Assembly: GCF_001701025.1 (NCBI RefSeq)
Contig: NZ_CP016793.1
Location: forward strand, 1 to 64,000
Reading direction: 5' to 3'
DNA length: 64,000 bases
Origin: Lentzea guizhouensis
Lineage (GTDB): Bacteria; Actinomycetota; Actinomycetes; Mycobacteriales; Pseudonocardiaceae
Position numbers and translations under genes: made by a program. Each line of letters begins with the position of its first letter. The stretch's first letter is position 1. Positions 24,964 to 33,230 of this stretch are shown here, piece after piece. The notes below the pieces were generated by a model. It worked only from the letters and a program-made list of their open reading frames with translations. It searched no databases and had not been told where the DNA came from.

Positions 24964-25588
24964 CCAGCACGCCGTTCATCACCAGCCGCAACGTCGTGAC
25001 GAGCTCGCTGGCGAGCGCCGTGGGCTGCCTGCCGCGCCCCACGAACCGGTAGAGCGTGCCGAGGTAGACGTCGCGCAGCATGTTGCCGACCAGGACCGGG
25101 TCGACGTGCTCCCCCACGTCCCCCGCCTCCTTGCCGGCGCTGACGATCTCGGCGAACAACGGCGTGGCGTACGGCTCCTCGAAGATGGGGTGGCCGCACC
25201 GCACCCAGGCCGCGAGCATGACCTGCGTGGTGCGCCACTCCGCCTTGTTGATCTTGGCGAGCGTGCGCATGCAGTTCTCCAGCGCCGACAGCACGTCGGT
25301 GCCACCGCCCGCGATCGCGCCGAGCTCGGCCCTGAGCGTGTCCCTGCGCCGCGAGCCCCACGCGGCGATGACCTCCTCCTTCTTCTCGAAGTAGTTGAAG
25401 AAGGTGCCCCGCGCGACATCCGCCCGTTCGGTGATGTCCTCGATCGACGTCTCCTCGTACCCCTGCTCGGTGAACAGGTCGAGGGCGGCCGTGTACAGCC
25501 TCTCGTACATGGCTCGCTTGTGCCGCTCGCGCCTCCCGACAGCCTGAGTCGACGGCGCGGGCTCGGCCACGCGTCGCGTCCCCGCCAT
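24947..25588 (-). CDS. TetR family regulator of the PKS locus
   Basis: 213-aa repressor. After a hydrophilic N-terminus, the helix-turn-helix spans about residues 30-75 (LFTEQGYEETSIEDITERADV, RGTFFNYFEKKEEV). The C-terminal domain (ALENCMRTLAKINKAEW to the end) would bind a ligand. ATG at 25588 is the start; the frame continues upstream into a decayed gene. A GTACTGGAGTGC site precedes the gene and resembles the dyad ahead of the YCII-LuxR gene, so it probably autoregulates and controls the PKS regulators, perhaps in response to the polyketide. Confidence 0.85.
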   Translation of the reverse strand: MAGTRRVAEPAPSTQAVGRRERHKRAMYERLYTAALDLFTEQGYEETSIEDITERADVARGTFFNYFEKKEEVIAAWGSRRRDTLRAELGAIAGGGTDVLSALENCMRTLAKINKAEWRTTQVMLAAWVRCGHPIFEEPYATPLFAEIVSAGKEAGDVGEHVDPVLVGNMLRDVYLGTLYRFVGRGRQPTALASELVTTLRLVMNGVLVKKLP

Positions 25589-25607
25589 ACGTGAACCCCC
25601 GTCCAAG

Positions 25608-25624
25608 TGTGTACTGGAGTGCAG
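25608..25624 (-). promoter_or_regulatory. Operator candidate ahead of tetR
   Basis: GTACTGGAGTGC (25611-25622) lies 23 bases upstream of the tetR start. It differs at two positions from GTACTGGCGTAC, the minus-strand reading of the dyad at 20989-21000. Shared sequence at both ends of the polyketide locus suggests a common binding protein, most simply this TetR. Confidence 0.45.
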
Positions 25625-25754
25625 GCTAGCGGTCCGCCGCGCCCGAAAGTACCGTCTGATGGTGCGATCACACTCTGCTACGAATGGGCGGCCAGGTGGT
25701 GGAGGCCGGCACCGCGAGTGTCGCGACACCCACCCCGCGTACGCGTCGCCTGGA

Positions 25755-25925
25755 ATGTGCCGCCACCGCACCCCGTGATGAGACCACGACACGGGCGAGA
25801 CGAGCAGCTCCGCCGGCGCGGTTCCGACGAGCGCCACGACATCGTTACGGGTTCGTCGCGCCAACACGACCACCAGTAGCCCCACGATCACGGACAGCAG
25901 CAACCACAGCAGCGTCTCAGCAGGC
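25755..25925 (-). pseudogene. GT87-like mannosyltransferase C-terminal remnant
   Basis: The minus strand upstream of tetR encodes ETLLWLLLSVIVGLLVVVL, then TRNDVVALVGTAPAELLVSPVSWSHHGV. The final motif (LLVSPxSWSHH) is characteristic of the C-terminal membrane region of DUF2029/GT87 polyprenol-dependent mannosyltransferases. Only one or two membrane helices remain, without a start codon or the catalytic N-terminal half. The rest of the 25589-26105 gap contains no gene that I can support. Confidence 0.55.
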
Positions 25926-26105
25926 CGGCTCGGCCGAATCCCTTGGCGCGGCTGGGAACGTGACCGTCCTCATGGGAACGTCCTGGTGCGCGTCGGCCGA
26001 GTGGTGTGAGGCACAGGCCCCGGCCGGGAATGCGGGCGGGCACATCGGCCAACAGGTTCCGTGAGCATCGAGACAGCGCCGTCGGCGCGAACAGGAGGGC
26101 CGGGG

Positions 26106-26642
26106 GTGAGCCAGCCTCTGGAACGGGACGCGTGGGTCGAGCTCTACGACCGGCACGCCCGTGACCTGCACCGCTATCTGGCGCTGCGGGTGGACGCCGC
26201 GATCGCGGACGACCTGGTGTCCGAGTCGTTCCTGACCGCCTGGGAACGCCGCGGCACGTTCGACCCGGCACGGGCGAGCCTCAAGGCGTGGCTCTTCGGC
26301 ATCGCGACGAACCTGCTGCGCCAGCACGTGCGGACCGAGGGGCGCCGGCTGCGGGCCTGGGCGCGCGACCACGGCCGCCGCGTGGTCACCGACCACGTCG
26401 AGGACCGCACCGCCGCCGTGGTCGACGCGAAGTCGCTGATGAACGACCTCACCGAGGCGCTCGCGGACCTCCGGCCGGAGGAACGGGACGTGCTGCTGAT
26501 GACGGCGTGGGCGGACCTGACCGCCGCCGAGGTGGCCGAGGTGACCGAGACGCCGGTGGCGACCGTGCGGACCCGGTTGTTCCGGGCGAGGACGAAGCTG
26601 CGGGCGCGGATCAACGGACAGGAGGGGGACGGCGATGCGTGA
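26106..26642 (+). CDS. ECF-type RNA polymerase sigma factor
   Basis: 178-aa extracytoplasmic-function sigma factor. Region 2 runs from WVELYDRHARDLHRYLALR to ESFLTAWERRGTFDPAR with the -10 recognition helix; region 4 is ALADLRPEERDVLLMTAWAD to VATVRTRLFRARTKLRARI. GTG at 26106 is preferred because AGGAGGG lies seven bases upstream; an in-frame GTG at 26061 lacks such a signal. The downstream gene overlaps by eight bases and encodes the usual membrane partner. GGGAACGT occurs twice upstream (around 25950 and 25974), resembling the GGAAC -35 box of ECF promoters, so autoregulation is possible. Confidence 0.9.
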   Translation: MSQPLERDAWVELYDRHARDLHRYLALRVDAAIADDLVSESFLTAWERRGTFDPARASLKAWLFGIATNLLRQHVRTEGRRLRAWARDHGRRVVTDHVEDRTAAVVDAKSLMNDLTEALADLRPEERDVLLMTAWADLTAAEVAEVTETPVATVRTRLFRARTKLRARINGQEGDGDA

Positions 26643-27650
26643 CGAGAAGCCCGTCGAGGACGAGATGATCAGGTGGGCGATGACGGACGTCGCCCCGATG
26701 AGCGACGAGGCGTTCGACCGCGGTCGCGCCGCGCTGCTCGCCAGGGTGGACGCCGCCGAGGCCCCCGTGGCGGAGGTGGTCCCGCTGGCTCCTCGCCGCC
26801 GGCGCGTCCGCTGGTGGCCGCGGCCGCCATGGTGCTGATCGCCGGCGCCGCACTGATCGCGCCGTCGCTGGTGTCGCGGGACACGGGCGTGGGCAGCGCC
26901 TCGGCGGGCGAGGTGCTCGAGGCGGCCGCGCTGTCGGCGGACGACCGGCTCGTGCAGCCCGGCCAGTTCCTGTACGTGCTGCAGTACTCGCGGTGGTCCT
27001 CGTCCGACTCGGAGTACAGGTACCTGTACCTGGAGGACCAGACCCTCGAGACGTGGATCCCGGCCGCCCGCGGGGACGTCTGGCTGCACCGCCGCACGAA
27101 CACGGGCAACAAGCAGTTCCTGCTCGGCTCGGAGCAGGACGTCCCGAAGTTCGACCCACCGCTGCGCGAGGACGTGGAGTGGCGGGCCGCGGGCGGCGCC
27201 TGGCTCGGCGACGAACGCCCGGTGAGCTTCCGCTCCCCCTCGCCCGAGTACGTCGCCGCACTCCCCCGCGAGCCCCGCGCGCTCTACGAGAAGATGCGGT
27301 CGGAGGCGGGCGGCGACGAGGGCCGCCTGCTCCTGCAGATGATCACCGAGGGCCTCGGCTCCGGCCTGTACCCGGCCGACGCGCGTGCGGCGGTCTACCA
27401 GGCGCTGACGTTCGTGCCGCGGCTGGAGGTCGTCGACCGCACCGCCGTGCTGGACAGCCGCACGGGCACCGCGCTCGGCGTCACCGACGGCGACGTGACC
27501 GTGCAGATCGTCATCAACCAGGACACCGGCGACTACCTCGGTTCGCGGGCGGTGCAGGCCCGTGACGCGCACGGCCTGAAGGCGGGCCAGGTCCTCAGCA
27601 CCACCGCGATCACGACCAGGGTCGTCGCGGCGCTGGGCGCGCAGTCCTGA
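26635..27650 (+). pseudogene. CU044_5270-type membrane partner of ECF sigma, frameshifted
   Basis: ATG at 26635 overlaps the sigma gene. The first 60 codons (DEMIRWAMTDVAPMSDEAF to VVPLAPRRRRVRW) form a cytoplasmic anti-sigma-like segment. Near 26805 the frame shifts, and the protein resumes as RPLVAAAAMVLIAGAALIAPS, a membrane helix, followed by an extracellular domain to ALGAQS. Together they make one protein of about 335 aa, the common partner of ECF sigma factors in actinobacteria. Without the C-terminal part the helix is lost. The indel lies in a CG-rich run and could be a sequencing error. Confidence 0.75.
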
Positions 27651-27662
27651 CCGTTCCTCCAC

Positions 27663-27692
27663 GAGGCCGGGCCGTCACGGCGGTCCGGCCTC
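27663..27692. terminator. Bidirectional terminator
   Basis: GAGGCCGG (27663-27670) and CCGGCCTC (27685-27692) pair around GCCG...CGGC, giving a GC-rich hairpin between the convergent stops at 27650 and 27691. Confidence 0.65.
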
Positions 27693-28488
27693 ACGCCCGG
27701 CTGAGCACGACCCAGTTCTCGCCCGGCCGTTCCAGCAGACCCGGCCACCACCGCGGCGCGATGGCCTCCCGCAGCTCGTCCGCGCGCTCCACCAGCGTGC
27801 TCACGGCCGGTTCGCCGACGACGATCACCGCCGACCAGTCGACGTGCGCCACCAGGAGGTCCTCGGTGACGCCGAACCTCTTCTCCAGCACCGTGATCAG
27901 CTCGTGCCCGGTGTCGGGACCCGAGTCGACGCCGGTGACGTCCGGGACCGGTTCCTCCTGCTCGTCCTCGTCTTCGTCCTCTTCGGTGCTGTCGTTGTCG
28001 GTGTCGTACTCGGACCAGACGTGTTTGCGCACCGAGTAGATGCCTGATTCCATGGCGTCGGCCTGTTCCTCGGTCAGGACGACCGTCACCGACCGCCCGT
28101 CGGTCAGCGTGAACGTCAGCTCCGCGTCCGGTTCCCCACCGCATCCCGGCTTCACCTCGACGTCGCCCGCGACGTCACCGAACAGCACCGGCTGAGCGGG
28201 ACTCTCGTCGCCCGTGCGGAACGACGGCAGGTTCGCCGCCATGTCGAGCACCATCCGCGCGGCCGTCCACATCGCCTCCTCGGTGCGGAACTCTTCGCGG
28301 CTGCTGGTCAACGTCCGCCCGCTGCCGGCGGGCTGCACGTACGCGCGGACCTGCCCGCGCTGCCGCTCCACGTCCCACCTCGCACCGACCGTCACGCCGT
28401 TGGTGAGCTGCCTGCGGTAGCGCTCCAGCGAGTCCGAGCGGGTGAACTCCCATCCGGCGACGGTCTCCGGCCACGGCTCGTCGAACAC
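27691..28488 (-). CDS. Uncharacterised acidic protein
   Basis: 265-aa soluble protein; I do not recognise the family. The N-terminal part (WEFTRSDSLERYRRQLTNGV, ARWDVERQRGQVRAYV) looks beta-rich. The middle carries a highly acidic stretch (STEEDEDEDEQEEPVPD), and the C-terminal part (ITVLEKRFGVTEDLLVAHVDW to GENWVVLSRA) is helix/strand mixed. There is no signal peptide or membrane segment. GTG at 28488 follows AGAGGAA. It stands alone, convergent with the ECF/partner pair. The 28489-28720 stretch upstream contains only a short broken minus-strand frame (RLHHRGAPIRDSGGTIFG). Confidence 0.65.
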   Translation of the reverse strand: MFDEPWPETVAGWEFTRSDSLERYRRQLTNGVTVGARWDVERQRGQVRAYVQPAGSGRTLTSSREEFRTEEAMWTAARMVLDMAANLPSFRTGDESPAQPVLFGDVAGDVEVKPGCGGEPDAELTFTLTDGRSVTVVLTEEQADAMESGIYSVRKHVWSEYDTDNDSTEEDEDEDEQEEPVPDVTGVDSGPDTGHELITVLEKRFGVTEDLLVAHVDWSAVIVVGEPAVSTLVERADELREAIAPRWWPGLLERPGENWVVLSRA

Positions 28489-28720
28489 GGGAGTTCCTCT
28501 CGGCAGCGGATCTCCCGGTACGACGCGGTGGTGCCGAAGATCGTTCCGCCGCTGTCACGGATCGGCGCGCCGCGGTGGTGGAGCCGGAAGAGCTGGAGGC
28601 GCGCTAGCACCTCCGGGCACCGCGCTCGTGACAGCACCGCAGGACAGCGTCTTCCCCACGACCCGCGGCTGACCCGCGGAGGGCGGGAGCCATCCCCGGC
28701 GCCCCCGCCCCTCTCGCCGG

Positions 28721-30445
28721 TCACTCCACCAGTTTGCCCTCCGTGTCCACCTCGCGCATCAGGGCGGCGATCTCGTCGGGCACCGCGGGAATCTGCTCCC
28801 GCTCGACCACACCGGGCCCGGACCACACCAGGTTCACCTGCGACGCCGGATCCAGCTCCGGGAAGTCGGACCGGTTGTGGCAGCCACGGGTCTCGCGGCG
28901 TTCCAGGGCGCAGTCGAGGGTCGCGCGGGCCGCCAGCGCCGAGGCCTTCAGGTCGAAGGCGTGGGCCAGGTCCTGGTAGCCGGCGAGGTCCGGGTGCACA
29001 CCGACGTCGGCGATGCGGGCCTCCAGCTCGTCGAGCTCGGCCAGACCCTTGCGCAGCCCGGACTCGTCACGCACGACGCCCGCGTGCTCGGTCATCGTGT
29101 TGCGCAGCGACCGTTGCAACGCACGGACGTTCTCCGGACCGTCCGCCGACAGGAGCTCGTCCACCTCGGCACGCGCCTCGGCCACGGCGTCCTGCGAACG
29201 GACCTGGGCCGGCAACGAAGCCGAGTACGCCGCGGCTGCCTCGCCGACGATGCGGCCGTAGACGAGCAGCTCGATGAGCGAGTTGCCGCCGAGCCGGTTC
29301 GCGCCGTGCAGGCCGCTCGACGCCTCGCCGATGGCGAAGAGGCCCTCGACGCCGGTCGAGTGGTCGGCCGGCGACACCCACACGCCGCCCATCGAGTAGT
29401 GCGCGGTCGGCGCGATCTCGACGGCCTCGCGGGTGATGTCCTTCATCTGCAGTTCCAGCAGCGTCTGGTACACGCGCGGCAGCCGGCGCATGATCTGTTC
29501 GCGCGGCAGGTGGGACACGTCGAGCCACACGCCGCCGTTCGGGGTGCCGCGGCCCTCCTTGATCTCGGTGTAGGCGGCCAGCGCGACACGGTCGCGAGTG
29601 GACAGTTCCATCCGCGCCGGGTCGTAGCGCGCCATGAAGCGCTCGCCGAGCGCGTTGGTCAGGACGCCGCCCTCACCACGTGCCGCCTCGGAGACCAGGG
29701 TGCCGGCCGCGTTCTCCGGTTCCAGCAGGCCGGACGGGTGGAACTGGACCAGCTCGGGGTCGCGGATCTTGCCGCCGGCGAGCACGGCCAGGCGGAACGA
29801 GTCACCGGTGTTCTCGTCGCGGCGCGACGACGTGCGGCGCCAGATGCGGGTGTGACCGCCCGCCGCGAGGATCACGACGTCGGCGTGGAAGACGTACCGG
29901 GTGCCGTTGGTCAGGTCGAACCCGTACGCGCCGAAGACCACGTTGTCCCGCACCAGGATCCGCGTGACGTAACAGGAGTCGAGGATCGGGATGTCCAGCT
30001 GCGCGGCCCTGTTCACGAGGGTGCGCTGGATCTCCAGGCCGGTGTAGTCGCCGGCGAACGACGTGCGGCGGAACGTGTGCGCGCCGAAGAACCGCTGGGA
30101 GATGCGGCCGTCGGCCTCGCGGGCGAACGGCATGCCCCAGCGTTCGAGGTCGGCGATGCCCCGCGAGGCCTGTTCCGCGACGGTCCGGACGATCTCCGGG
30201 TTCGCCAGCAGGTAGCTCTCCTTGATGGTGTCGGCGGCGTGCTGCTGCCAGGAGTCTCCCTCGTCCATCGTGCCCAGGGCGGCGTTGATGCCGCCCGCGG
30301 CGAGCGCGGTGTGCGCGTCGGACTTCGGTCGTTTTCCGACGACCGTCACGTCGACACCGCGCTCGGCGAGCTCGATGGCGGCGCGCAACCCCGCGCCGCC
30401 CGTGCCGATCACCAACACCGATGTGGCTACCTGCTGTTCTGTCAT
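28721..30445 (-). CDS. FAD-dependent fumarate reductase/succinate dehydrogenase-type flavoprotein
   Basis: 574-aa flavoprotein. FAD-binding GxGxxG appears in VLVIGTGGAGLRAAIELAERG. HTALAAGGINAAL and QFHPSGLLEPENAAG carry the covalent-FAD/substrate region; GERFMARYDP and the catalytic arginine region follow, with a C-terminal helical domain from about residue 430 (RNTMTEHAGVVRDESGL). It probably reduces fumarate or oxidises succinate or a related dicarboxylate. No iron-sulfur or membrane subunit gene is next to it, so it may be a soluble reductase or an L-aspartate-oxidase-like enzyme. ATG at 30445 with GGAGG upstream is preferred over ATG at 30481. Confidence 0.88.
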   Translation of the reverse strand: MTEQQVATSVLVIGTGGAGLRAAIELAERGVDVTVVGKRPKSDAHTALAAGGINAALGTMDEGDSWQQHAADTIKESYLLANPEIVRTVAEQASRGIADLERWGMPFAREADGRISQRFFGAHTFRRTSFAGDYTGLEIQRTLVNRAAQLDIPILDSCYVTRILVRDNVVFGAYGFDLTNGTRYVFHADVVILAAGGHTRIWRRTSSRRDENTGDSFRLAVLAGGKIRDPELVQFHPSGLLEPENAAGTLVSEAARGEGGVLTNALGERFMARYDPARMELSTRDRVALAAYTEIKEGRGTPNGGVWLDVSHLPREQIMRRLPRVYQTLLELQMKDITREAVEIAPTAHYSMGGVWVSPADHSTGVEGLFAIGEASSGLHGANRLGGNSLIELLVYGRIVGEAAAAYSASLPAQVRSQDAVAEARAEVDELLSADGPENVRALQRSLRNTMTEHAGVVRDESGLRKGLAELDELEARIADVGVHPDLAGYQDLAHAFDLKASALAARATLDCALERRETRGCHNRSDFPELDPASQVNLVWSGPGVVEREQIPAVPDEIAALMREVDTEGKLVE

Positions 30446-30512
30446 CGCGGCCTCCGTTGCCCGTACTTCCTTCCTACTCATCAGGACCGGGCAGCGCCGC
30501 GACTTGTGACTG

Positions 30513-31891
30513 TTAGCTGAGCGACACCGCCTGCGCCGCCGCGATGGCACCGGACTCGATCGCACCCTCCATGTAGCCGTGCCACGCCGCCGACACGTCA
30601 CCGGAGGCGAACACCACCCGGCCGTGCGGCTGGTGCAGTGCCGGAACCTGTCGCAGCAGCTGACCGGGCCTGCGCAACGCCCACCCGCCGCGCGCCCAGC
30701 GGTCGCGCGACCACGAGTGGTACTGGTAGTCGCGCACCGTCGCACCGGGCAGGATCGACCGCACCCGCTCCTGCACCTCGGCCTGGTTGTCGAGGTTCGC
30801 GTGTGGGTCAACGCACACCGCGACGATGAGCTGGTCGCCGTCCGGGAACTCGTGCTGCGGCACGATCAGCCACATCGGCGCGCCCTCGCGGCCCAACGCG
30901 AACGGCGCCTTCAGGTCGCCGCGGATCCGGATGTGCAGCTTGTGCGCGTTGAACACCCCGGCGCCCTCCCTGGCCGCCGCGCGGAACGGCGTGGGCAGGC
31001 CGGGCGCGAAGTGGATGGTGCGCCACACGTTCACCGGCACCGCGACCACGACGGCCGGTGCGTGGTAGCGGGCGCCGGTGAGCGTCGTCACCACCACCCG
31101 GCCCGGCTCCTCGACCACGGACACGACCGGCGAGCCCAGCCGGACGTCGGCCCGCGCGTCGGCGAGGATCGCACCGACCAGCGCGCTCGTGCCGCCCGCG
31201 ATCCGGTGCTCCTGGATCGACACGTACTGGTTCTCCCCGGCGACCCACGCCTGCGCCCACGCGGTCAGCCCGCCGTCCGCCGCCGACCCGCCCGAGTAGC
31301 CGGCCGCCATGCCGCCCACCCACAGCCTGTCGCGGTCGGACAGGTCTGCCCGCGCCAGCCCGTCCCGCAACGACAGCGGGTCGTACTGGGCGACGACGTC
31401 CCTGGCGGCCAACGGGTCGCGCGGGCTCGGGAAGAAGTCCTGCCAGCCCTGGAACAGCTTCGCCAGCATGCCGTCGAACTCGAGGATCGTGGTCAGGAAG
31501 TCGACCTCCTGCTGCCCGCCGCCGAGCGCGGGGAAGAACGTGCGCTGCGGCAACGGGTTCGCGGGCACCGTGCCGATGCCGTACCGCTGCAGCTCGGCCA
31601 CGACCCTGGTGTGCACGTCTCCGACGTACGCGCCGCCGACCTCGATCGTCTCGCCCTGCCACGGTGCCGCGAACGTGCGCCCGCCCACCCGGTCGCGCGC
31701 CTCCAGCACCAACGGCCGCAGCCCGGCCGCCCGCAGGTCCCGCGCGCCGTGACGCCCGCGAACCCGGCGCCGATGACGATCACGTCGTGCCCGCCGCCCG
31801 TGTCGGCGTACGCGGGCACGCCGGCGAGCCCCGCCACCGCCGCGCCACCCGCTGCCTTGAGCACCGTGCGGCGCCCGATCACCCCACTCAT
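30513..31891 (-). pseudogene. Tat-exported flavin amine oxidase, frameshifted
   Basis: About 459-aa flavoenzyme oxidising primary amines. The N-terminus GRRTVLKAAGGAAVAGLAGV is a twin-arginine signal. FAD-binding VIVIGAGFAGVTA ends in a frameshift near 31750 (GCGCGCGGG where GCGGCGCGGG would be expected), and the enzyme continues in the next frame as ARDLRAAGLRPLVLEARDRVGG through to the substrate domain and GRVVFASGDVSAAWHGYMEGA at the C-terminus. All family blocks are present apart from the one-base defect, so sequencing error is plausible. ATG at 31891 has GAGGGGA upstream. Confidence 0.8.
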
Positions 31892-32043
31892 CGCGCTGTC
31901 CCCTCGACTGTCGATGCCTGTGCGGTGATCCTTCGACCGGTCGGGAACGCCGCGGGCACGCTCGGGTAACCGCATGCCGCTCACCCCCTCGAACGCACAG
32001 CTCAGGGCACTCATAGGGGTCATAGGGGCATGCTCCCCCTCCC

Positions 32044-32206
32044 GCTGCCTGCTCGGCGTCTGCAAGTACTACCAACCCAAGATCGAACCGCCTTCGACTA
32101 CAACCGACTGACCGACAGCGCGCGGGACGTGTCCCGTGAGTTGGGTGTAGTTGAAGGCCTGTTGATGTTGAGTTGGCAGTACTCGCAGATGCCGGTCAGG
32201 CAGGGC
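32044..32206. repeat. Long imperfect inverted repeat upstream of trpF
   Basis: The stretch 32044-32111 is about 80 percent identical to the reverse complement of 32139-32206 (shared blocks CTGCCTG, TCTGC, AGTACT, CCAAC, GCCTTC, ACTACA). As RNA the 163 bases fold into one long stem ending about 30 bases before the trpF start. The rest of the 31892-32236 gap holds a tandem 9-base repeat (CATAGGGGT/CATAGGGGC at 32012-32029) and a possible 45-codon ORF from ATG 31974. No Trp-codon run is seen. Confidence 0.65.
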
Positions 32207-32236
32207 GGGCGGGTGGGGGTGGATAGGATTCGGGGT

Positions 32237-32845
32237 GTGTTCGTGAAGCTCTGCGGTCTGCGCACCGAGGCCGATGTCGCCGTCGCGGTCGAGACCGGCG
32301 CCGACGCGGTCGGGTTCGTGCTGACCGCCAGCCCCCGCCAGATCGACGTGGACCTGGCCCGGCGCTTGGTCGCCGCGGTGCCGGAGCACGTGCTGAGCGT
32401 GGCCGTCGTGCGCGGCATCCCGGCCGGGGAGGCCGGTGAGCTGGCGCTCAAGACGGGCGTGCGGGCGTTGCAGCTGCACGGCGACTACCCGAAGGAGTCG
32501 TTCGACCAGCTGGGCGGGCACCCGTTCACGCTGGTGCGGGCGACCGCGCTCGGTCCGGACACGGACGTGCGCACCGGGGCGTTCGGCGAGGAGCTGCTGC
32601 TGATCGACTCTCCGGTCGCCGGCTCGGGCGAGCAGTGGGACATCACCCGGCTCGCCGAGCGCCGACCGGAGGGCACCTGGGTGCTGGCGGGCGGGCTGTC
32701 GCCGGAGACCGTGGCCGGGGCGGTCGAGGTGGCCCGGCCGTGGGGCGTGGACGTGTCCAGCGGCATCGAGTCCAGCCGCGGGGTGAAGGACCACGGGCGC
32801 ATGCGCGAGTTCGTCGCCGCGGCCCGCCTCACCCCGCGAGCGTGA
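32237..32845 (+). CDS. trpF: Phosphoribosylanthranilate isomerase
   Basis: 202-aa TIM-barrel enzyme of tryptophan biosynthesis, converting N-phosphoribosylanthranilate to CdRP. Diagnostic blocks: FVKLCGLRTEADVAVAVETG with the catalytic cysteine, VGFVLTASPRQI, LQLHGDYP, LLIDSPVAGSGEQWD containing the catalytic aspartate, and LAGGLSPETVAGAV with WGVDVSSGIESSRGVKD. GTG at 32237 gives the canonical N-terminus. The frame is open back to 32030, but that part is the inverted repeat. No other trp gene is nearby; many actinobacteria lack trpF and use priA instead, so an isolated trpF is of note. It overlaps the convergent immunity-like gene by 17 bases. Confidence 0.9.
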   Translation: MFVKLCGLRTEADVAVAVETGADAVGFVLTASPRQIDVDLARRLVAAVPEHVLSVAVVRGIPAGEAGELALKTGVRALQLHGDYPKESFDQLGGHPFTLVRATALGPDTDVRTGAFGEELLLIDSPVAGSGEQWDITRLAERRPEGTWVLAGGLSPETVAGAVEVARPWGVDVSSGIESSRGVKDHGRMREFVAAARLTPRA

Positions 32846-33230
32846 CCGTCCACCCGTCGTCGAAGCCGAGCTCCAGCCGGTCCGGCACGCCGAACGCCTC
32901 CGCGACCGCCAGCGCCGCGGCCGCCCGCACCGCCGAGACCTCGATGTCGGTGTAGTTCAGCTGCACGTGCACGACCTGCGCCGTCTGCCCGGCGACGTCG
33001 ACGCCCGCCTCCGCCAGCAGGCGCAGGCCGTCGGCCGCACCGGCGAGGGCGGCGGCGATGAACTCGTCGTCGTCGGCGACGCCGGGCTGCAACGACGAGG
33101 TGTCGGCCGGGTCGCCCTGCCAGGAGACGGGGGCCGCTCCGGCGGCAAGGCGCACCCGCACCTGGCCGAAGTAGCCGACGCCCGCCTTCTGCCGCTTGAG
33201 CTTGAACTCACCCGTGCGGCCGTCCGACAT
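32829..33230 (-). CDS. Candidate immunity protein for the Rhs toxin
   Basis: 133-aa soluble protein of unknown family: TGEFKLKRQKAGVGYFGQVR, then a strand/helix core (FIAAALAGAADGLRLLAEAG, VHVQLNYTDIEVSAVRAAA) and FGVPDRLELGFDDGWTV at the end. The regular pattern resembles a small alpha/beta barrel. Its ATG overlaps the Rhs stop (TGATG), so it is translated together with the toxin-bearing protein in the position where immunity genes normally sit. The assignment rests on position only. Confidence 0.6.
   Translation of the reverse strand: MSDGRTGEFKLKRQKAGVGYFGQVRVRLAAGAAPVSWQGDPADTSSLQPGVADDDEFIAAALAGAADGLRLLAEAGVDVAGQTAQVVHVQLNYTDIEVSAVRAAAALAVAEAFGVPDRLELGFDDGWTVTLAG

Noticed and set aside
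31892..32236. Classical tryptophan attenuator upstream of trpF
   Set aside because: A large stem is present, but no leader peptide with consecutive Trp codons and no alternative anti-terminator pairing were found, so the stem is reported only as a repeat.
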